NCBI GenBank assembly: GCA_026992705.1
Contig: JALWYT010000145.1
Coordinates: forward strand, 1 to 6,388
Source: Thiotrichaceae bacterium
Lineage (GTDB): Bacteria > Pseudomonadota > Gammaproteobacteria > Thiotrichales > Thiotrichaceae
Length of the DNA: 6,388 nt
Direction: 5' to 3'
The notes under the pieces: generated by a model
Told to the model about the DNA's origin: nothing
Seen by the model: the letters and a program-made list of their open reading frames with translations, nothing else
Databases searched by the model: none
Program-made: the position numbers and the translations under genes
Shown: one piece after another, positions 1 to 6,018 of the stretch
Numbering within the stretch: position 1 is the first letter of the stretch
How the letters are laid out: every line of letters begins with the position of its first letter

Positions 1-67
1 TTGATATACTTTTTGCTTGTTCCGCGAGCTAAAAAGATACGTTGTAGTACAAGTGCGATTTCCGATT

Positions 68-76
68 TGATATACT
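68..76 (+). promoter_or_regulatory. Extended -10 promoter inside CRISPR repeat
   Basis: The last nine bases of the repeat read TGATATACT, an extended -10 element (TG-N-TATACT) close to the TATAAT consensus. No good -35 box lies 16-18 bp upstream, which is normal for extended -10 promoters. A start about 7 bp downstream falls near position 83 and would give a crRNA with about 24 nt of the 30-nt spacer at 77-106. Neisseria meningitidis II-C arrays are known to use this arrangement. Promoter activity here is inferred. Confidence 0.75.
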
Positions 77-133
77 TACCAGCGTTAATTCAGCAACAGC
101 CACATTGTTGTAGTACAAGTGCGATTTCCGATT

Positions 134-142
134 TGATATACT
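134..142 (+). promoter_or_regulatory. Extended -10 promoter in the cas2-proximal repeat
   Basis: This is the same TGATATACT element at the end of the last repeat. No spacer-repeat unit follows it, so a transcript from about 149 would run into the 143-213 gap and toward the cas2 3' end, antisense to cas2. A matching copy at 2-10 closes the truncated repeat and would drive the crRNA for spacer 11-40. Confidence 0.6.
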
Positions 143-213
143 CCATATCGCATAAGCTGTTGTTTTTGATGTTTTTATTGCGGTTTTTTTAGTAGGAAAC
201 TGCGGCATTTTGC
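143..213. other. AT-rich gap between CRISPR array and cas2 3' end
   Basis: This 71-bp gap separates the array from the cas2 stop. It contains three T-runs, the longest at 184-190 after GCGG. A weak imperfect stem (GCATAA near 150-155 with TTATTGC near 175-181, one bulge, long loop) precedes that T-run and could act as a poor plus-strand terminator for array transcripts. No convincing minus-strand terminator for cas2 is visible. Whether the stretch is an array trailer or a leader involved in spacer insertion cannot be decided, because all visible repeats are identical. Confidence 0.4.
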
Positions 214-543
214 TTAAAATATCGAAAATTGATCTGGATTTTTACGCTTTTGGCGTACTTTGCTCGTAAAGCTGATGATATTTTCATATTGTTTATCAGT
301 AATCGTAATAATATCAATTTTGCCACCATCAGGAATTTCGTTCTTGATGCGTTGGCAAATGGTATTGACTTGTTCTTTCCCTGTGCAAAATCGCATATAA
401 ACGGAAAGTTGTGCCATCTCAAACCCTTGATCTAGCAAAAAGAGTCGAAATTTCTGTGCTGCTTTGCGTTCGGCTTTTGTAACAACGGGTAAGTCGAACA
501 TCGTTAGTATCCACATAAGTCTATACGCTGATAATTCACTCAT
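214..543 (-). CDS. cas2: CRISPR-associated endoribonuclease Cas2 (type II)
   Basis: The product is a 109-residue Cas2, a normal length for type II. With Cas1 it forms the integration complex that captures protospacer DNA and inserts it as new spacers; Cas2 is mainly the structural core. The N-terminal ferredoxin-like strand WILTMFDLPV carries the conserved Asp (D17). SVYMRFCTG (about 47-55) and KIDIITITDKQYENI (about 75-89) match later strands of the fold. The ATG lies inside the end of cas1, in the sequence ATGAGTGA, an 8-bp overlap in a different frame. Its own upstream SD is weak (AAGA), so translation is probably coupled to cas1. It is the last gene of the cas9-cas1-cas2 operon. Confidence 0.96.
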   Translation of the reverse strand: MSELSAYRLMWILTMFDLPVVTKAERKAAQKFRLFLLDQGFEMAQLSVYMRFCTGKEQVNTICQRIKNEIPDGGKIDIITITDKQYENIISFTSKVRQKRKNPDQFSIF

Positions 544-1462
544 TGTTATGTCTTAATACGGTCATTTCTAAGTTGTTAGGTATGCGAGGAAGCTCAAGCG
601 TTTTATGTTTTCCAAGATAGGCTTGTGCTAGTGAGGTTGAAAGCCTGTGCATACTGTTCATTATAGGTGTTAAACCCAATGAAGTCGGTATGTCTTTATA
701 CAATAAGCGTAGCATGGTTTGTTTTATTTGCTCATTGATAACAAGTTCATGGTTTTCTTTGTCAAGTTGATAGGCGTTAATATCAACAATAGGTCGGTAA
801 GGCTCCATTAGGTCATCAACAAGTTGCATAGGGTTATAGGCATTACAGTGGTGTATGCCTAAACTAGGATGTAAGCCAGCAGCAATAATTGAGCGTGCAG
901 TTGCAGAGCGTATGATGGTATAACCATAGTTAAGAACGGCATTGATATTATTAGCATTTCGATCACGCCTAAAATCTGGACCAAATAGTAGTTTCCAATA
1001 ACGTCTAGCCCCTTGGCTTTCCATATTATCAGGGTCACCTGAACGGACTTTTTTTATAAGTGATTCAATGGGAATATGGGGTTTTGCAAGTGCTTTTAAT
1101 ACGCTTGCTTGCATACCGAGCTTGCAACGAATAATTTGTTGCCAAAGGCGTTTTTGTAGGGGGCGTTTGCTTTGTAGTTGAGCAGCCATCCGTTTGGCTT
1201 GATGAAAGTTCCCGTCTAAACTCCATAATATTCCAACAGGACTGTGGTTACTGGCACATAACACAAAGGGTATCCCTCTTTGTGCAAGTGCAGTGAGTAA
1301 ATTGCTGGAATGGGTAACACCATAGCCTGTTACAATAACCGCAGAAATATCATCGAGTGGAACTCGAGCAATTTCGTCTTCCCCTTCTTTGATTATCATA
1401 AAGCCACGATAAACTGAGAGATAACGGGGACCTTTTGATATTTCTATAACACGCCCCAACAT
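536..1462 (-). CDS. cas1: Type II CRISPR-associated endonuclease Cas1
   Basis: This 308-residue Cas1 is the integrase subunit of the adaptation complex; it joins new spacer DNA to the repeat ends. The N-terminal beta domain contains YLSVYRGFMIIK (14-25) and VPLDDISAVIVTGYGVTHS (34-52). The C-terminal helical domain carries the expected metal ligands: E148 in MESQGARRYW, H205 in GIHHCNAYNP and E220 in DDLMEPYRP. These correspond to the catalytic Glu-His-Glu set of type II Cas1. The ATG start is supported by AAGGA nine bases upstream. Only 5 bp separate it from the cas9 stop, and its stop lies inside cas2. The catalytic set and full length suggest an active enzyme. Confidence 0.97.
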   Translation of the reverse strand: MLGRVIEISKGPRYLSVYRGFMIIKEGEDEIARVPLDDISAVIVTGYGVTHSSNLLTALAQRGIPFVLCASNHSPVGILWSLDGNFHQAKRMAAQLQSKRPLQKRLWQQIIRCKLGMQASVLKALAKPHIPIESLIKKVRSGDPDNMESQGARRYWKLLFGPDFRRDRNANNINAVLNYGYTIIRSATARSIIAAGLHPSLGIHHCNAYNPMQLVDDLMEPYRPIVDINAYQLDKENHELVINEQIKQTMLRLLYKDIPTSLGLTPIMNSMHRLSTSLAQAYLGKHKTLELPRIPNNLEMTVLRHNNE

Positions 1463-1467
1463 TTGTT

Positions 1468-4400
1468 TTATTCCTTAGGTTGTGGGTCAAAAACATAACC
1501 TAATATATTAACAAAGACTTTTCTGGCGTTTAGTTTTTGTAATGAACTGGGTGATTTACTGATTAATTTAAAAGGATCATTTTTATCTCTTGAGCGTGCA
1601 TCAGCATTCCCTTCATAATGTTCCGCTAAAGTAATCGCTCCTTTTGTCATTTTTTGAACTCGCATAATTCGCCGTTGGTTATTTTCTTCTATTGCAATGA
1701 GGTCATCACGCACAAGCCGCATGATTAATGGCTTTCCATCAAAACTTTGCTTATAAAACCGTGATTTATCCTCCATAAACGCTTGATAGGGCTTTTGATT
1801 AGCGGTAAATGTAGTGATAATGCTTCCTGTCCATTTGCCTCGCTCATTGTTATAAATTTCATAGCAGTAATTTGAGTCGCCTTTATAAAGTTTGACGGGC
1901 TGCTCGCCTTGTTTTTCAGGTTTAGTGCTGATTGCTGTTCCTCTTAATGCTACAGTAATACCGGAGATACGTTCTTTTTTTCTCACTCGCTTAGGCATAG
2001 TGGGAAGTTGGCTAATTACTTTTATTGCTTCCTTGAAGTTGCTTGCTTTACTCTGGGCAATGGCTTGTTTAATTTTATTTTTTGTATTTTCACAAAGCAG
2101 ATTGTCTAATTGTTTTTCGGTACTAATGGAGGATAGGGGAATACGCACTCTTGCCGTATAAATATTTTTCTTTTGATCATAATCAATCATCCCATAAGCT
2201 GTTTCATTATGTAAAGCTGCTTGTGGATTGTGGTCAGGTTTATAAGAAATCACAATTTTTTCAGCCGCATTTCTAATATCCTGATAAAAACTTTGCCAGT
2301 GTTCAGGTTTATCAAAACCTTCTAATAGGCGATGTTTTGCTGTTTCTTCGGCTTGCCCTGCACGTCGGGATATTTCTTGCAATAGCTTTCTGTCTGTCAT
2401 TGCAATGATTGCTGCATCAATAGCATGATGACGGTGGTCTGTTCTATTTTTGGTATTTGCATCTGAAAGAATTTTATTGAAACCCCATTTGCCACGAAGC
2501 ATCCCCGTTAATCTACCAGGTGTGATGCTGACATTGGAGCAGATGGTTTGTAGATACTCTCTGGTCACTCGGGATAAATATGCGGTATCTGTTAATTGTC
2601 GTGCAATAAAGTCACGTCCATCTTCTGCAAAGTCGCCTTTTTTTCCAAACCATTCACTATAAGCTTCTGGCTTGAATCGTTTGCGTTTGTTATAGGGAAG
2701 ATTACTGGCTCTAGTTTCAATGTCGTCCCAGTTATAATGTTTAGGCGAATTTCCAAAGGCTTCATAAGGTGTTTTATTGGCTTTATCGGCATTAGCTCGA
2801 TGTGTAACAAGTATTTTATTGCTAAAGCTGTCATCAAGTGTTCGAGAAAAAGGTAGGATGTGATCAATTTCATAATCTCGGGTAAAAAGACGAGAGGCTT
2901 TTATTACTTCGCCACTCAATATGCAGCGATGATTTAATACACCGAGTTCATCATAGAGTTTTAAACGAGTACGGTTAGCTGCATTCGGGGTTACTTTGAA
3001 ATCATTTTTCAATCGCTGATTTAGTTTTTCATTATTTTCTAGGTTTTCTTTTTGTTGTTTTTTGATTTGATCTTTTTGCTGTTTATTTAGTTTCAGTTCA
3101 CGAGCTAGTTCAACAATAATTTCATTCGGTACTCCGTATTTTTTAATCATTTCATTGATTAATTTTCTAACCTGATTTAATCCGATATGTACCGTTGGAT
3201 TAGCAATTTTTCCGTATTCTTTTTCATCCGAGTTTTGAGCCTGCGGGGCTGCTTGTGTATAACGTGATAATACTTCACCATAATAAGGAAGCTGCTCCAA
3301 TAAAGTATCAGGAGCAACCACACGATGATCATCATAGCCTGCTAATTTAACTGCTTTATCGTATGTGATCGCTTTATTATTTTCATCATCCCAAGCTTCC
3401 ATTAAAGGAGGAAGTATGCGAGATACCGCTGTTTTGCCAATACGAAGATAACCTTCTTCTAAAGGCACGTTGGATATATAGTCGGCTTGTTCTTCTGTTA
3501 AATGATATTCAGATTGCAACCACTGTAATAATTCTTGCTCATTTTCTGTATCCAGTAATTTACTCACAATGGCTTCTTGTTCTTCTAGGCTGAATTTATG
3601 CCATGCTTGCCCAAAGCCTTTTTTATTTTGTAATTTATTGGCTGTTGTATCGCCATATAGCATTTTTCTTATGCCACTTTGTTCAATGGTAAATTCATAA
3701 GCATCGGGAAATTCTTTGAATAATAGACGACGGATTTGGGGAAATTTTACACTTTGCTTTTTGCGAAGAAATTTAATAACTTCATCCCGCTGAAAACGTG
3801 TTAGTGGTAATTCAAGTCCGCTGGATTTTTCAATAAGCCGTAAATGATTAACATCTTGATAAAGACGGAATAACTGAGAGCTAGGTAACGCAATAGCTGC
3901 TCTTTTTTCTGTATCAGGATGAAAGAAGCATTTGCCTATTTCTTGTGGCTTTAAAGGGCGTTGGAAGAAGATAATCTTTCTTAATTTTTCTTTCTTATCA
4001 ACGCTTAGTTGCTCAGGGTAATAGTGCTGCTGTTTATCCCATATTGCATCAAATTCATCTTCTATCATGCTCCTGTCGATATAGAATGGGTATTCTGCTT
4101 TAGCTCCTGTCCCAATTAATCTTGCTCGTGTGCCTTGTTTTTTCTTTTGTCGGTGATAAAGAGCTTCACCGACTGTTTTAGCATTCATTTCTTGTTGGAA
4201 TTTTTTGATGGCAGATTTAATTTTACCGCCTTCTTTATTACTTTTATCGGCTTTGCGGTTGCTTTTAAAACCGCGACGCTGATTTAGGTGGAAAATAGCT
4301 CGTCCAATGTGATGCAAAGGTAATTGTTCATATAAGGCTTTTTTGCGAAGCTCATAAGGATTGAGGTCTTGTAGCTTTCTTGCTTGTTTCTTATCAGCAG

Positions 4401-4653
4401 GCATCAAATCGTATTCAATTAGCGTTTGCATAAGGTAATGTCGGCGGCGAAGATAGCGATCACGTCGTCGTCGAGAACTTTTAGGAATACGGCGATTGCT
4501 TGCAAGTGATTCACCTGTTTTGGGATGGCGACCATCAGAAAATAAACGAACTCCCATGCGAATTACACGAAAAGGGAGGTTATTTGCATTAAGTTCAAGT
4601 ATTGCCCAACCAATAGAGTTTGTTCCTAAATCAAGTCCTAATCGATAGTTCAT
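1468..4653 (-). CDS. cas9: Type II-C CRISPR RNA-guided endonuclease Cas9
   Basis: This 1061-residue Cas9 is close in size to the compact II-C enzymes (N. meningitidis Cas9 is 1082). With crRNA and tracrRNA it cuts both strands of target DNA. RuvC-I is LGLDLGTNSIGWAI, with catalytic D8. An Arg-rich bridge helix spans about 53-72 (NRRIPKSSRRRRDRYLRRR), followed by the helical recognition lobe (about 75-500). RuvC-II has IVELARE, with E515. The HNH domain has YEIDHILPFSR (D597, H598) and a matching Asn, N621. RuvC-III has RHHAIDAAIIA (H743, D746). The C-terminal ~250 residues form the wedge and PAM-interacting region. The tail (NDPFKLISKSPSSLQK and a terminal LGYVFDPQ) looks more like the Parvibaculum/Azospirillum branch of II-C than like Neisseria, so the PAM cannot be predicted. 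The ATG is preceded by AGGA at 7 bp. No catalytic residue is missing. Confidence 0.98.
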   Translation of the reverse strand: MNYRLGLDLGTNSIGWAILELNANNLPFRVIRMGVRLFSDGRHPKTGESLASNRRIPKSSRRRRDRYLRRRHYLMQTLIEYDLMPADKKQARKLQDLNPYELRKKALYEQLPLHHIGRAIFHLNQRRGFKSNRKADKSNKEGGKIKSAIKKFQQEMNAKTVGEALYHRQKKKQGTRARLIGTGAKAEYPFYIDRSMIEDEFDAIWDKQQHYYPEQLSVDKKEKLRKIIFFQRPLKPQEIGKCFFHPDTEKRAAIALPSSQLFRLYQDVNHLRLIEKSSGLELPLTRFQRDEVIKFLRKKQSVKFPQIRRLLFKEFPDAYEFTIEQSGIRKMLYGDTTANKLQNKKGFGQAWHKFSLEEQEAIVSKLLDTENEQELLQWLQSEYHLTEEQADYISNVPLEEGYLRIGKTAVSRILPPLMEAWDDENNKAITYDKAVKLAGYDDHRVVAPDTLLEQLPYYGEVLSRYTQAAPQAQNSDEKEYGKIANPTVHIGLNQVRKLINEMIKKYGVPNEIIVELARELKLNKQQKDQIKKQQKENLENNEKLNQRLKNDFKVTPNAANRTRLKLYDELGVLNHRCILSGEVIKASRLFTRDYEIDHILPFSRTLDDSFSNKILVTHRANADKANKTPYEAFGNSPKHYNWDDIETRASNLPYNKRKRFKPEAYSEWFGKKGDFAEDGRDFIARQLTDTAYLSRVTREYLQTICSNVSITPGRLTGMLRGKWGFNKILSDANTKNRTDHRHHAIDAAIIAMTDRKLLQEISRRAGQAEETAKHRLLEGFDKPEHWQSFYQDIRNAAEKIVISYKPDHNPQAALHNETAYGMIDYDQKKNIYTARVRIPLSSISTEKQLDNLLCENTKNKIKQAIAQSKASNFKEAIKVISQLPTMPKRVRKKERISGITVALRGTAISTKPEKQGEQPVKLYKGDSNYCYEIYNNERGKWTGSIITTFTANQKPYQAFMEDKSRFYKQSFDGKPLIMRLVRDDLIAIEENNQRRIMRVQKMTKGAITLAEHYEGNADARSRDKNDPFKLISKSPSSLQKLNARKVFVNILGYVFDPQPKE
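1472..1476 (-). promoter_or_regulatory. Shine-Dalgarno site of cas1 inside the cas9 3' end
   Basis: On the minus strand, AAGGA lies nine bases before the cas1 ATG and is formed by the final Lys-Glu codons (AAG GAA) of cas9. It fixes the cas1 start and means that ribosomes finishing cas9 pass directly over the cas1 initiation site. Confidence 0.6.
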
Positions 4654-4660
4654 GTCAATT

Positions 4661-4664
4661 TCCT
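4661..4664 (-). promoter_or_regulatory. Shine-Dalgarno site of cas9
   Basis: On the minus strand AGGA lies seven bases before the ATG at 4653, good spacing that supports this start. The N-terminal RuvC-I motif begins at residue 5, so no upstream extension is needed. Confidence 0.7.
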
Positions 4665-4687
4665 GATAAATTGTAGTAAATTTAGTG

Positions 4688-4716
4688 ATTATAGCCCTTT
4701 TCTTGAAATTTGTTAT
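4688..4716 (-). promoter_or_regulatory. Promoter of the cas9-cas1-cas2 operon
   Basis: On the minus strand there is a perfect -10 box, TATAAT (4693-4688). Exactly 17 bp upstream is ATAACA (4716-4711), four of six bases matching TTGACA. The predicted start is near 4681, giving a leader of about 28 nt that includes the cas9 SD. No other good promoter precedes cas1 or cas2, so this probably drives all three genes. Its -35 box directly abuts the -35 box of the divergent tracrRNA promoter. Confidence 0.7.
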
Positions 4717-4745
4717 TGAGTTTATTTAGTTTTATTTGCTAGAAT
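4717..4745 (+). promoter_or_regulatory. tracrRNA promoter
   Basis: On the plus strand, TTGAGT (4717-4722) is followed after exactly 17 bp by TAGAAT (4740-4745), with an extended-10 TG at 4737-4738. The predicted start is about 4752, immediately before the anti-repeat. The combination of decent -35, ideal spacing and extended -10 suggests strong constitutive transcription. Confidence 0.75.
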
Positions 4746-4751
4746 GAAAAC

Positions 4752-4839
4752 ACAAATCGGAAATCGCATTCTGTTATTGACTACTAACAAGGCAGAATTG
4801 CCACCAGATGAGAAAAGCCAGCGTAATGCTGGCTTTTTT
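4752..4839 (+). ncRNA. tracrRNA of the type II-C system
   Basis: The start is set by the promoter at 4717-4745 and the end by the T-run of its terminator, giving about 88 nt. Bases 4753-4768 (CAAATCGGAAATCGCA) are a perfect complement of repeat bases 14-29. A second block, ACTA at 4780-4783 and TAAC at 4785-4788, pairs with repeat bases 1-8 with one bulged C and one G-U pair. Between them is an asymmetric internal loop (11 nt in tracrRNA, 5 nt in crRNA) that may partly close. A short hairpin follows, GGCA/TGCC at 4791-4802 with loop GAAT, then a linker and the terminator hairpin at 4816-4834. Anti-repeat, small hairpin and terminal hairpin is the usual tracrRNA order, and placement upstream of and divergent from cas9 fits II-C. 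The duplex would be trimmed by host RNase III or used unprocessed. Ends are predicted. Confidence 0.93.
4814..4839. terminator. Intrinsic terminator of tracrRNA, probably bidirectional
   Basis: A perfect 7-bp stem, AGCCAGC (4816-4822) and GCTGGCT (4828-4834), with loop GTAAT is followed by a run of six Ts (4834-4839). The flanking AA before and TT after can extend the stem. On the minus strand the same hairpin is followed by TTTTCT and lies about 30 bp after the mltB stop, so it can also end mltB transcription and shield the cas9 promoter from read-through. Confidence 0.88.
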
Positions 4840-4863
4840 ATTGTTTAATTGGAAAATTTACTA

Positions 4864-5995
4864 TCACATTCTTTGTTTAATGGCTTGGGCAAGTTGGTGG
4901 ACTGCCATAGAGTAGTAGGTACTGTGGTTGTAGCGTGAGATGACGTAGAAGTTATTATAGCCTAACCAGACTTCTTCTCCTGAATAAGTTGGTAATACTA
5001 GTAGGCTTACCCGACCAGAGTGTCTGACTTGTCGACTGGGCATGACACCAAGACGTTTAAGGGTGGTAGTGGAATAGTTAGTTTTAAAGCCTGAGTCAAC
5101 ATTGCGATATGCTCGTCCTGTCGTTATTGCTTTTACTGCAACGGCTTCTCCTGTTCTCCAGCCGTGTTTCTTAAAGTAATTGGCAATACTGCCAATCGCG
5201 TCGATTGGGTTCCATAAGTTGCGTATACCATCACCATCATGATCGATGGCATAAGATAAGAAAGAGCTTGGCATAAATTGTCCATAGCCCATTGCTCCTG
5301 CATGTGAACCAACAGGATGTAGTGGGTTCATTCCTTCATTTCGTGTCATGATTAGAAAGTCTTCGAGGTATTTAAAGAAGGAGCGACTACGACGTTTGTT
5401 TGTCATGGCGATAGTTGTTAATGCGTCTATAACACGGAATTTGCCGAAATTACTGCCGTAGTTGGTTTCTACACCGATAATGGCGACAATATATTCTGGT
5501 GGTACGCCATAGCGTTGTGATGCACGTTGTAGGGCGACATTATATTTTTTCCAGAATTGGGTTCCTTTGGTAATCTTGCTTTCTTTTACAAACTTTGCTC
5601 GGTATTTAGACCATCCAGCTCCACCTCTTGGTCGCTTTTTAGCAGGTCGTTGACGATTCATATAGTTTGCAACCCAGTTGTTTTTGTGAACTTGGGCAAA
5701 CAGTTGATTTAATGATGCTCGACTAAAGCCATGTCGTGTAACCATTCGATTAATAAAACGGGTCAGACGTGGGTCACCTATGAATGTAGGACCATTGGAT
5801 GGACGGGAAATTGGTATCTTTTTTGAGTATTTGGGTGTAGTAGGTTTCGTTTTGGGTGGTGTAATATTAGGTTTAATAATAGTAGGCTTTATTGGTTGAG
5901 TTTGAGGCACTGTTTTGGGAGCTGCTTTTTGGGACTCGGGAGTTGAACTACAAGAAATAATATTAGTTGCAATTAATATAATAAAAAAAGGTCAT
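4864..5995 (-). CDS. mltB: Lytic murein transglycosylase B (lipoprotein); start region frameshifted
   Basis: The enzyme cleaves the MurNAc-GlcNAc bond of peptidoglycan, forming 1,6-anhydro-MurNAc, normally while lipid-anchored to the inner face of the outer membrane. Numbering from a GTG at 5910 (348 residues), the SLT_2 fold shows GTQFWKKY (116-123), IIGVETNYG with catalytic E148, AGAMGYGQFMPSSF (204-217), an EF-hand-like loop DHDGDGIRNLW (223-233), and the late motif FYVISRYNHSTYYSMAV (321-337). All match E. coli MltB closely. The open frame continues upstream of the GTG and encodes a lipobox, IISC followed by SSTPES. The only fitting ATG (5995) is one base out of frame because of a 7-base T-run (minus strand, 5989-5983). 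Removing one T gives MTFFIILIATNIISC and a protein of about 376 residues. No SD is visible before ATG or GTG. The 3' end faces the tracrRNA terminator. Identity is sure; whether the gene is intact is not. Confidence 0.9.
5983..5989 (-). other. Seven-base homopolymer that breaks the mltB signal peptide frame
   Basis: There are seven As on the plus strand (seven Ts in the mltB sense). ATG ACC then six Ts would continue in frame into ATT ATA TTA ATT GCA and the lipobox Cys codon TGT (5952-5950). With seven Ts, the ATG frame instead ends at a TAA after ten codons, while the mltB frame meets a TGA at 5994-5992. Possible causes are a sequencing error, a true frameshift, or slippage during transcription or replication. 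Confidence 0.7.
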
Positions 5996-6018
5996 CTATA
6001 AAATATGTATTTTTCAAT

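Larger units (their letters stand above)
1..142 (+). CRISPR. End of a type II-C CRISPR array: 36-bp repeats, 30-bp spacers
   Basis: Two complete repeats (41-76 and 107-142) are identical over 36 bp. They begin GTTGTAGTAC and end CCGATTTGATATACT. Positions 1-10 are the last ten bases of a third copy, so the array continues past the left edge. The two spacers (11-40 and 77-106) are each exactly 30 bp, and this 36/30 geometry is usual for II-C. Orientation is set by three facts: repeat bases 14-29 are complementary to the tracrRNA anti-repeat at 4753-4768, the repeat begins with the GTTGTAG typical of II-C repeats, and a promoter element closes each repeat. crRNAs are therefore read on the plus strand, spacer first, toward the 3' end of cas2. 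The repeat nearest cas2 is not degenerate. Spacer targets cannot be identified from sequence alone. Confidence 0.97.

Noticed and set aside
150..190. Strong terminator between array and cas2
   Set aside because: The stem is short, bulged and has a loop of about 19 nt; only the T-run supports it, so it is recorded as a weak possibility and not as a terminator.
1..192. Plus-strand open frame of 63 codons across the array
   Set aside because: It is the translated CRISPR array; the protein repeats STSAISDLIY because the repeat DNA is read in one frame. No start signal or protein-like conservation is visible.
189..435. Open frames on both strands overlapping cas2
   Set aside because: They lie inside or antisense to a clearly recognised cas2 and show no domain features.
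1892..2873. Several 70-93 codon frames antisense to or out of frame with cas9
   Set aside because: All lie within the intact cas9 reading frame, with no SD or recognisable motif.
4654..4863. csn2, cas4 or another accessory gene next to cas9
   Set aside because: The interval holds only promoters, tracrRNA and terminator; no coding frame with a start and motif is present, which fits subtype II-C.
5908..5910. GTG at 5910 as the mltB start
   Set aside because: There is no SD before it, and the open frame upstream encodes a good lipobox, so the GTG is probably an internal Val codon. It is used only as a numbering reference.
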